Assembly (NCBI RefSeq): GCF_030209175.1
Contig: NZ_JARVSM010000010.1
Location: forward strand, 1-64,000
Direction: 5' to 3'
Source: Pseudomonas sp. efr-133-TYG-5
GTDB taxonomy: Bacteria; Pseudomonadota; Gammaproteobacteria; Pseudomonadales; Pseudomonadaceae
Length of the DNA stretch: 64,000 nucleotides
The translations under genes were made by a program, and so were the position numbers. The notes below the pieces were generated by a model. It was not told the origin of the DNA. It ran no database searches and worked only from the letters and a program-made list of their open reading frames with translations. Below are positions 6,210-14,800 of this stretch, piece by piece (position 1 is the stretch's first letter; each line of letters starts with the position of its first letter).

Positions 6210-9050
6210 TCAGGCACCGCGGAGCAGGTTCTGCGTTCTGCGCAGTTGCCGGATGGTGTTGGCCGTGGCTTGCGTCAGGCTGGCCAGCGAACCGCTGGCA
6301 TCGGCGCCGAAGATTTTCTTCAGCGGCTGGTAGGTGTGGATCGAATCGCGTCCGGCCTGCTCGAACTTGCCTTGAATCTCGCCCAGGGAGGCGTTGAGGA
6401 CGTCGACCAGCGCATCGATGTACGAGTCGGCCCTGCGCACTTTCTCCTCGCTGAGCGTCTGCCCGGCGCCGGCCACCTCGTGCAGGATCTCGAAGGTGCC
6501 GGTCACCGTGCTGAGGACGGCGCCGATCTCGCTGGAAAACGGCGTATTGGCCGCCTTCATGCCGACACTGGCGCCCACCGTGACGCCTTCCTTGCCGGCC
6601 TTGAGCAGGCCTTTCTGGTTCATGGCGACCAGGCCATGGACGATGCCGCGAAATTTGTTCAACGCGTAGGAGCCGTAGTTCATGGTCTTGTACTCGCCTT
6701 TGGCGATGATCCGGTTCGGGTCCAGCTTGCCCGACTTGAACTTGACCGAGGCGCTGAGGCTGAGGCGTTCCATGGCGAAGTCGACGCCCAGGCTCACGGC
6801 TTTCTTGCCGGCGATGCCGAGGAACACCCCCAGCGCCGTCCCCACCGGCCCGGCAACGCTACCCAATGCCGCGCCCGCGGCGCCGATGCCGATGCCCGCT
6901 CCGTAGCTCACCACCTGGCCGCCGACATGGGCGGCGGTCCGCAGCGCCGCGGACTTCGCATGGGCCGGCGCCGACTGGTGATTGAGCAGCTGGGTCTGCG
7001 CTTCCTGCGCCCGACGTGTGGTCAAGTCGAGGATCCGCGCATGGCGGTCGACGGCGCGCGACAACGCCATGTTGGCCTGGAACTGCGCCTGGGTCTGCGC
7101 GCTTTCGGCTTTGCGGGTGTCGCGCTGCCCCGGGGTTTCGACAAAGCCATCGATAAACTCGCCCAGGCCACGTCCATCGCGGTCAATGAAGCGCAGCGGA
7201 TTGTTGGCGACGAATCCGTACAGGTTCAGCCCGTCGACATCCCCGCTCGGATCGGCGCTGATCCAGCGCTGCAGCCACGGCGCGTAGTAACGCGCGCCAT
7301 AGTAGTAGAAGCCGCTGATATCCAGGTCCTTGCCGGAATAACGCACGGTGCGGTAACTGACCTCCACCGCCGAACGCGCGGTCAGAAAGGCCGTGGCGCC
7401 GAAGGGCAGGTAACCCTCGTGGCTGATCAGCTGCGCGTGTGCATCGAGTTCCTGCACCGCCGAGCCGAGGTGATCGTCGAGGGTGTAGCGCAGATGATCG
7501 GTGCCGATGGCTGCCGGATCCTGCGCCCAGTGCAGGCAACGCGCGCCGCCGCGGCTGATGCCCAGGCTGATGACATGCAGCTCTTCGCCGTTGTCCTTGC
7601 TGTGGATTTCCAGCCCCGGCAGATAGCGTACCTGGTGCACGTGAGTGGTGCGGGTGGTGTGGCTTTCGTGGCGTTTGCAGACCCGCGCACCCTGGCTGTA
7701 GCGGTAGCTTTCCTGATCGTCACCGCGGCCGCCACGATCGATCAATGTCACTGCTTGCAACTGGCCGCGGCTGTCCCAGTGCAGCGGCTGGCCCGGTTGC
7801 ACGGCGAGCAGGTTGCCGGCGCTGTCGAACAGCCGTTCGAAGTCCGGCGCGGGATCGCCAGAGCGCCAGCGCACACCGCGGTTGCTCGCCGGATCGATGA
7901 ACATTTCGCGGGTGTGGCTGGCGCCGTCGCGTACGTGGGTGGTCTTGATCAGGTTGTGGCCGGCGTCGTACTCGTAGCGTTCCAGGTAATTGCGCCGGTC
8001 GTTGGGGTCGCTCGGTTGTGGCCGCCCGGGGTTGTCCGCCGGCGGCGCATCGGCGTAGCCGCTGGCACTGAGCAGGCGATCCAGCGAGTCGTACGTGAAA
8101 GTGCGCTGGCCGTCGATGCGCTGGTTGGCAAAAAAACGCGGGATGACGGTGTGATCGACAATCGCGGTGACGTTGCCGACGCGGTCGTAGACGTACTGCA
8201 GATCCTGCAACGGCGCCTCGCCATGCTTTTGCGCGCATTGCTGCAGCAGGCGCCCGTCGGCGGCGTCATAACCCCAGCGGCTGATCACCGCGTTGCCGCT
8301 GTGCTGCTTGACGATTTGCCCGGCGGCGTTGTAGTGCGCCTGTTGCTGCACCGTTTGCCAGGTGGTTTGCCCGCTGAGTTGCAACTGCACCTGCATCAAC
8401 TGCCCGGCGACATCGTAAGTCGATTGCTGGCGATGGCCGGCGGCGTCGGTCTGCTCGAGGAGGGCGCCGAGCGGACTGAAACGGCGCTGGCTGACGAAGG
8501 CCGGGCCAGCGTCGAGGGTACGACTGTCGCGCACGGCCTGACCGGGCGGCGTCAGGGCGAAACTGACCAGGCGCAACTGGCCCGCCGGGTCGTTCAGTTC
8601 GATCAACTGACCGCGGCGATTGTGCCCGGCGGCCGCCGAGGCGTCGGCGTAGATGAACGTGTCGACGTCCGCCGCGCCATTCTCGGCAACGGCCACGGGG
8701 CGCAGTTGCTCGTCATGGCGGGTGTGCCAGTGATTGCCCAAGGCATCCCAGCGCTGCACTTCCTCGCCGGCCACGCCCGGCAGGTTGAGCAGGTGTCCGG
8801 CGTCGACGCTGTCGACCCGCAGGGGCTGGCCGTCGAGGCCATAGACGCTGCGGATCACCGGGGCAGGCAGACGCGCGTCGTACTGCTCGATCAGGTGCCC
8901 GCCGGCGTCGTGGCGCTGGCGGCTGATCAGGGTTTGCACCGGGCCATCGACGGCGCTGCGCAGGTACGCCACCTGACGCACCGCCATGCCCCGGCAGTCA
9001 TGAACACTCAGCGATGGCGTGCGCCAGGGCACGCTGGGCGGGCTGTTCAT
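6210..9050 (-). CDS. TccC-type RHS-core toxin component, second copy
   Basis: 946 aa. Residues to about 628 form an RHS/YD-repeat shell (repeated YD and RY motifs) ending in the RHS-associated core (RYYAPWLQRWISADPSGDVDGLNLYGFVANNPLRFIDRDG). That DPxG...DG-LNLY segment is where TcC proteins cleave themselves to release the C-terminal toxin inside the TcB-TcC cocoon. The remaining 318 residues are the variable effector. They include a strongly hydrophobic glycine-zipper stretch (about 708-750: GAGIGIGAAGAALGS...) and end in ...GRDSIHTYQPL..., with no enzyme family recognised. The true start is the ATG at 9050, overlapping the previous stop by 4 bp (ATGA). The open frame extends upstream, but that part is out-of-frame shadow of the previous gene. 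Confidence 0.88.
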   Translation of the reverse strand: MNSPPSVPWRTPSLSVHDCRGMAVRQVAYLRSAVDGPVQTLISRQRHDAGGHLIEQYDARLPAPVIRSVYGLDGQPLRVDSVDAGHLLNLPGVAGEEVQRWDALGNHWHTRHDEQLRPVAVAENGAADVDTFIYADASAAAGHNRRGQLIELNDPAGQLRLVSFALTPPGQAVRDSRTLDAGPAFVSQRRFSPLGALLEQTDAAGHRQQSTYDVAGQLMQVQLQLSGQTTWQTVQQQAHYNAAGQIVKQHSGNAVISRWGYDAADGRLLQQCAQKHGEAPLQDLQYVYDRVGNVTAIVDHTVIPRFFANQRIDGQRTFTYDSLDRLLSASGYADAPPADNPGRPQPSDPNDRRNYLERYEYDAGHNLIKTTHVRDGASHTREMFIDPASNRGVRWRSGDPAPDFERLFDSAGNLLAVQPGQPLHWDSRGQLQAVTLIDRGGRGDDQESYRYSQGARVCKRHESHTTRTTHVHQVRYLPGLEIHSKDNGEELHVISLGISRGGARCLHWAQDPAAIGTDHLRYTLDDHLGSAVQELDAHAQLISHEGYLPFGATAFLTARSAVEVSYRTVRYSGKDLDISGFYYYGARYYAPWLQRWISADPSGDVDGLNLYGFVANNPLRFIDRDGRGLGEFIDGFVETPGQRDTRKAESAQTQAQFQANMALSRAVDRHARILDLTTRRAQEAQTQLLNHQSAPAHAKSAALRTAAHVGGQVVSYGAGIGIGAAGAALGSVAGPVGTALGVFLGIAGKKAVSLGVDFAMERLSLSASVKFKSGKLDPNRIIAKGEYKTMNYGSYALNKFRGIVHGLVAMNQKGLLKAGKEGVTVGASVGMKAANTPFSSEIGAVLSTVTGTFEILHEVAGAGQTLSEEKVRRADSYIDALVDVLNASLGEIQGKFEQAGRDSIHTYQPLKKIFGADASGSLASLTQATANTIRQLRRTQNLLRGA

Positions 9051-11854
9051 CCGCTGAACCAGGTCGAGCGGCGGCTGGCGACGGGGTGGGCCTGGCGGCG
9101 CAGGAACTGATTGTCGGTGGTGCCCATTTCCTTGTAGGCCGCCAGCCCGCGCTGGGCCTGGGCGATATTGGCCAGGGTGCCGCGCGTCTGCTGTTGCAGG
9201 GCTGAACGGGTGATCGGCGCCAGGGTTTCCTGGGCGGTCATGTGATTGACGTTGGGCAGCAGTTGCGCCGGGTAGATGGTGTCGCGGCCCAGCGCATCGA
9301 ACGCTGCTTCGGCCCAGGCCCAGCGCTGCTCGATGGCACTTTTCCAGTCGGCGAGCAGGGTGTCGATCTTGTCGATTTTCACCGGGTCGAGGCGATTCTT
9401 GATGTCTTCGGCTTCCACCGCGCGGGCGAACAGGTTGATCGAGGCGGGGATAATCGAGATCCACGACGCCATCACCCGGTTCATCAGGAATTCCGGGTTG
9501 AGCACGGAGTCCAGCACGGGGTGGATCAGTTCGTCCTTGACGTCGCGCCAGGTGTTGATTTCCTTCACCGCGTCGCTGATGCCCAGGCTGCTGTCGATGG
9601 CGCTCACCGAGATCTGCGAGGTCTGCGGAATCAGCGGGCCGACGCTCAGCCCCATGCTGTTCGCCGGGGGATCCGCCAGGGCGCCCGCGACGTCACCGCC
9701 GATATTGCCGCCGATCAGACCGCCACCGGTGGTGTACGGCGTGGTGAAGGGCGAGCCGGGGAACGCCAGGTCGAACTGGCCGCCGCCGATCACCCCGCCC
9801 TCATACCCGGCGATACCGCGCAGGACTTCCCCGGCGAGGTTGCTCAGCAGACTGCTGACGATGTTCTTCTGCGCAATGATGTTGTGCAGTTGTTCGAGGG
9901 TCTGTCCGGCATGGTCGTCGACGGCGGCAATGAACTGCGCGTAGAGCATGATCACGCTGTGCGCCCGGGCGTTGCCACCGGCATCGACGTAGGCCAGTGG
10001 CTGGTTGCCGACGAACGCATACAGGTTCAGGCCGTCCCCGGCGCCGGCCGGGTCGGCGCTGATCCATCGCTGCAACCAGTCGGCGTAGTAGCGCGCACCG
10101 TAGTAATAGAAGCGGCTGACATCCATCTCCTTGCCCGAATAGCGCACGGTCTTGTAGCTGACTTCGAGCTGCGAGCGCGCCGTCAGCACCGCGGTGCCAC
10201 CGAATGGCAGGTAACGTTCCTGGCTGATCAGTTGCGCCTGGCCATCCAGTTCGGTGAGGGCCGAGCCGAGGTGGTCGGTGAGGACATAGCGCAATTGATC
10301 GGCGTCGATTTCCGCCGGCCGGCCGCTGACCCAATGCAGGCAGCTGACAGTGCCGACCCCGGCGGCGAGGGTGATGACGTGCAGTTCCTCACCGTTGTCG
10401 CGCGTGCGGATCTGCAGGTTGTCGAGGTAACGCACCTGATGGAAATGGCGGGTCTTGCCGGTGTGGGTTTCGTGGCGTTTGCACACCCGCGCGCCCTGGC
10501 TGTAGCGGTAGCTTTCCTGATCGTCACCGCTGCCGCCACGATCGATCAGGGTCACCGTCTGCAACTGACCACGGCTGTCCCAGCGCAGCGGCCGACCCGG
10601 CTGCACGGCGAGCAGGTTGCCGGCGCGGTCGAACAGGCTGGCGAAGTCCGGCGGCGGATCGCCGGGTTGCCAGCGCACGCCGCGGTTGCTCGCCGGGTCG
10701 ATGAACATCTCACGGGTGTGACTGGCGCCATCGCGCACGTGGGTGGTCTTGATCAGGTTGTTGCCGGCGTCGTAGGCGTAGCGTTCCAGGTAATTGCGGC
10801 GGTCGTTGGGATCGCTCGGCTGTGGCCGCGCGGGATGGTCCGAGGGCGGCGCGTCGGCGTGACCGCTGGCGCTGCTGAGGCGGTACAACGAATCGTAGGT
10901 GAAGGTGCGCTGGCCATCGATGCGCTGGTTGGCGAAATACCTCGGGGTGAAGGCGTGATCGAGGATCGTGCCGACGTTGCCGACCCGGTCGTAGACGTAC
11001 TCGAAATCCTGCAACGGCGGCTCGCCGGGTTTTTGCCCGCGCTGTTGCAGCAGGCGGCCGTCGGCCGGGTCGTAGTGCCAGTGGCAGACAACGGCGTTGC
11101 CGTGCGTTTGCCGGCTGATCTGCCCACTGGCGCTGTACTGCGCATCCACCAGCACCGCTTGCCAGTCGGTGTGGCCGGCCAGGCGCAGGCGCAGTTGTTG
11201 CAACTGGCCGGCGACGTCGTAGCTCGATTGCTGGCAGTGACCGGCGGCGTCCCAGTGTTCGAGACGCACACCCAGCGGGCTGAAGGTCTGGCGGCTGCGC
11301 CAGGCTTGGCCGTCGTCGAACGTGCGGGTTTCGCCCGTGGCCTGACCGAACAGGCTGAAGCTGTCGAACGCCAGCGTGCCGGACGACTCGCGCACGCCGA
11401 TCAGTTGCCCGCGCAGGTTGCGCCCGGCGGCGGCGCTGGCATCGGCGTAGGTGAAGGTTTCGCTGTCCGGCTCGGCGTTTTCGGCGCGGCTGAGCAAGCG
11501 CAGCCGCGGGTCGTAGCGGCTGCGCCAATGCCTGCCGTGAGCGTCCCAGCGCTGCACGGGTTGTCCGCCTGAGTCGGGTAGCGTCAGTTGTCGCCCGGCA
11601 TCCACGCTGTCGATACGCAGCGGCTGGCCATCGAGGGTGTGCACGGTGCTGAGGTTGGCCTTGCCGGCACTGGCGAACAGCCGGGGATCGCGCTGCTCGA
11701 CGAGGCGCGCGGCGGCGTCAAAGCACTGCCGGGCGATCAGGCGGGTGACATCCCCGCCAGGCACCGTGCGCAAGTAATCGACCTGGCGCACCGGCAAGCC
11801 GCGCGGATCGCTGACGGCCACCGATGGCGTGCGCCAGTGCACGCTGGCATTCAT
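9047..11854 (-). CDS. TccC-type RHS-core toxin component, first copy
   Basis: 935 aa, a tandem paralogue of the next gene. Residues to about 627 are the RHS shell and core (RYYADWLQRWISADPAGAGDGLNLYAFVGNQPLAYVDAGG), very similar to the downstream copy. The 308-residue C terminus is different. It begins NARAHSVIMLYAQFIAA, has a glycine-rich region (GGVIGGGQFDLAFPG...GGGLIGGNIGGDVAG), and contains the motif ALGRDTIYPAQLL, which echoes GRDSIH in the other copy. It is probably a second, alternative cargo for the same TcB. The ATG at 11854 overlaps the TcB stop (ATGA), so the three genes are translationally coupled. No catalytic family was recognised in the variable domain. Confidence 0.88.
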   Translation of the reverse strand: MNASVHWRTPSVAVSDPRGLPVRQVDYLRTVPGGDVTRLIARQCFDAAARLVEQRDPRLFASAGKANLSTVHTLDGQPLRIDSVDAGRQLTLPDSGGQPVQRWDAHGRHWRSRYDPRLRLLSRAENAEPDSETFTYADASAAAGRNLRGQLIGVRESSGTLAFDSFSLFGQATGETRTFDDGQAWRSRQTFSPLGVRLEHWDAAGHCQQSSYDVAGQLQQLRLRLAGHTDWQAVLVDAQYSASGQISRQTHGNAVVCHWHYDPADGRLLQQRGQKPGEPPLQDFEYVYDRVGNVGTILDHAFTPRYFANQRIDGQRTFTYDSLYRLSSASGHADAPPSDHPARPQPSDPNDRRNYLERYAYDAGNNLIKTTHVRDGASHTREMFIDPASNRGVRWQPGDPPPDFASLFDRAGNLLAVQPGRPLRWDSRGQLQTVTLIDRGGSGDDQESYRYSQGARVCKRHETHTGKTRHFHQVRYLDNLQIRTRDNGEELHVITLAAGVGTVSCLHWVSGRPAEIDADQLRYVLTDHLGSALTELDGQAQLISQERYLPFGGTAVLTARSQLEVSYKTVRYSGKEMDVSRFYYYGARYYADWLQRWISADPAGAGDGLNLYAFVGNQPLAYVDAGGNARAHSVIMLYAQFIAAVDDHAGQTLEQLHNIIAQKNIVSSLLSNLAGEVLRGIAGYEGGVIGGGQFDLAFPGSPFTTPYTTGGGLIGGNIGGDVAGALADPPANSMGLSVGPLIPQTSQISVSAIDSSLGISDAVKEINTWRDVKDELIHPVLDSVLNPEFLMNRVMASWISIIPASINLFARAVEAEDIKNRLDPVKIDKIDTLLADWKSAIEQRWAWAEAAFDALGRDTIYPAQLLPNVNHMTAQETLAPITRSALQQQTRGTLANIAQAQRGLAAYKEMGTTDNQFLRRQAHPVASRRSTWFSG

Positions 11855-14800
11855 CCCCGGCGCCTCTTGGCGGGTTGTTCCGGTGCGCCCTGGTAAGTGT
11901 CGTTGTAGTCGTAGCTGCAGGTGAACCACGGGTGCAGCAGGTCGAACGCCAGATCGCCCTTGGCATTGATCGTTCGGATCTGCCGTCCGAGTGCGTCGTA
12001 GAACAACTGGTCGTGATAGCCGTGCTGGCGCAACGAGCTGTCGTTGATGTAGCGATAGTCGTTGAGGAAATACGGGCGGTAGACGCGGATGGTTTCGCCC
12101 TTGTGGTTGTACTCGACCCGCGCGCTGACCCGCCAGCGCCGTTCGGCCAGGGCCTCGCACGGCTTTCCGTTGTCCAGTTGCAGATCACCGTCGGCGGTGG
12201 CGACGAACGCCAGGCCCGGGTCGACCAGTTGCTTGCTTTGCAACTCGCGGCCGAATCCGTCGACATGGCTGAGCACGATCTGGATCTGCCGCAGCGGATC
12301 GTCTGGATAACGGTCGGCGGTCAGCGCCACGCTGTGTACCGGTTGCCGGGTGGCGCGACGCAGCTGTTCGCGCAGAATCGGTTCGGCGCCATCGGCCTGC
12401 GCCAGGCGCCGCAGGGCCGACGCGCGGACCCGGCCATCGGCGAGGATCAGGCCTTGCTCGAGCCAGCGCTGGCGCTCGGCAGGCTGGATCTCGGGCGGCA
12501 GCTGCGGCATCCAGCTGAACAGATCGCTGCTCACCACGCTGGCGGCAGCGGCCAGCGCTTCGCTGGGGTTTTCGATCAGCCAGGTCGGGCGGGTATCCGC
12601 CGGCAGCGGATAGCTGGCCACGGGGTCGAAGCCCACCGGCAGGTCGTCCTCGGTGCCGTAGAAACTGTGCGCCAACGGCTGGCCGCCGGCGGCGTAGAGC
12701 ACTTCCTGAATGTTCTCGTTGGCGTCGGTGATGCGCTGCGCCAGCAAGTGGTGGTAGTCGTAGGCAATCTGCGTGAGGCAACCGTCCGGCAGGGTGATGG
12801 CGCTGGTCAGCAGCTTGTGAGCGTCGGCGCTGATCCGGGTGATGCCGTGGCTGGCGGTCTGTTGCACAGCGCTGATCCGGTAGAAGTCTTCAGCGCCGGC
12901 GTAGGTATAAAAGCCGCTGTCGGCCGACCACAGATTGCGCTGGCGATCTTCTGCCGGATCCTCGGGAAAAAACAGCGCCATCGGCGCGTAGCCAAGCTGT
13001 TGCAGTTCGTCACGAATGGCGAAGGGCGCCGGCACCTCGGCGTAGGCGTCCAGCGCCTGTTTGTCGAACACCGCCTGTTGCGTCGGACCTTGCAGTGGCG
13101 GGTAGCGCACGGCACCCGCGTCGTCCCGCAGGTAGTGCTGCTGCGACAGCGCGGTCAGTTGGCGCAGGGCCGTCCATTCGCTGCTGGCCTGGTGCTCGAG
13201 CAGGTTTTCGTAGCTGATCTGCGGCGGATTCAGGCCACCGGGCAAGGCGCCTTTGGGCAGGATCAGCACATTACTGCGCTGGCGTGCGGGCAGGCCCAGC
13301 AGCCAGTGGGACGCGTCGCTCAGGTCGAGGAAATCGGCGCGGCTTTCGTTCAGGTACGACACCTGTTGTTGCTCGTCGAAGCTGTCGGTCCAGGCGCGGC
13401 GCTGGTCTTCTTCCTCGAACGGCGGATCGTCGGCGTCGGTACGGCGGCGCGCGCAGTCGATGGTAAAGCCGTGGACGAGCCGGCCGAATGCATCCCAGGC
13501 GAGGCTGACCTGATGCTGGCAGCGCGGGTCGGCCATGAAGCGTTCGTATTGATAGCGACGGCTTTCCTGTTCCAGCACCAGCAGGCTCGACGGCCGGTCG
13601 TGGGTCTGGCGCACGCGGTAGCGGATTTCGCTTTGCGCGAACAGCGGCGCCGGTTCGGGATCGTCGGCCTGGGACACTTCGCTGCGCAGCAGGCGCCCGC
13701 TCAGGGCGTAGGCGATTTCCGCCTCGTCGACCGCCAGCGGCTTGCCCGCCACCTCGCTGGCGGTGACCGCGTTGAACCGCGAATACAGCGTTGCGCCGAG
13801 CGGCGTGTAGTCATCGTCGAGCCGGCAGGTGCCGTTCAACACCGGATCGATGCAGTGGCCGGTGTGGAACCAGTGCTTGCTCAGCATCGGTGCGGTGTGG
13901 CCGCTTTCGGCCTTGCCCGCGGTCAGTTCGCTGTCGGTCTGCTGGACACGGCCGAAGCCGCGCAGTTCGCGCTCGCGGGCGTCGTAGCGACCTTCGAAAT
14001 ACTCGAAGAACTGCATCAGGCAGTTGCCGGTGATTTCATCGTCCTGACGCAACCAGCCGAGCAACTGCTGGGGGAAGGGCAGGTGACAGACCGGTGTCTG
14101 GTCCGCTTCGAGCAGTTGGCGTTTTTCATCCAGCCACGCTTGCGCGCTGCTGACATGGCCGAGGGTGGCGCTGTAGCCCATGTTGTTGTTGCAGCCGTTG
14201 AGCAGGTACGGCCGTTCGCTGACGAAGTGATAGACCCAGTGACGCGGCGTCATGTGCGGCACGGTCAATAACAGGCTGGCGCAACCCAGGCCCTGCAGGT
14301 CGGCGAAGGTCACCTGGCACAGGTTGTCGTAATGCACGTCCTCGGGCCATGGCACCCGCAGCGGTTCCTGCGCCAGGGCGTTGCCACCGTAGTTGGCGTA
14401 GATCTCGAAGTAGTCAGGGCACAGGTAGATCAGCGCGGGCGCACCGGAGCCGTCGAGGTCGGCGATGCGCACGCGGTCGGCGTCGAACTGCGCGTAAGTC
14501 AGCGGCAGGGCGCTGAGGGTGGTGCCTTTGCCGAATCGACCGTGGCCCAGATTGGCCCAGGTCTCGATGCGGTCATGGCGTACCCGGCACAGGCCGGTGA
14601 GGTCGCTGGCGTGCAGGTTGCCGAACAGCACCAGTTCGTTGCGCGCCGCGCTGAACAGCGGCAAGGCATCGTCCGGTACATGCGGCACGTGGCTGGCCGG
14701 GGCGAAACCCTGCTGGCGCAGGTTGGCGTAGACCCGCACACTTTTCGGGCCGATCTGCGCCACCGAGTCGAGGCCGTCGCCGCTCAAGTCACCGAGTTGT

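Noticed and set aside
6246..9110. Open frame of 954 codons on the plus strand opposite the second tccC
   Set aside because: Lacks recognisable domains, is rich in Arg/Gly/Val/Gln as expected for antisense of high-GC coding DNA, and the minus-strand RHS protein explains the region completely.
9051..9464. N-terminal extension of the second tccC reading frame
   Set aside because: Reads as low-complexity out-of-frame translation of the previous gene; the conserved MNSPPSVPWRTP start at 9050 with ATGA coupling matches the paralogue start.
11855..12160. N-terminal extension of the first tccC reading frame
   Set aside because: Same reason: it lies inside the TcB gene, and MNASVHWRTPS at 11854 is the paralogous start.
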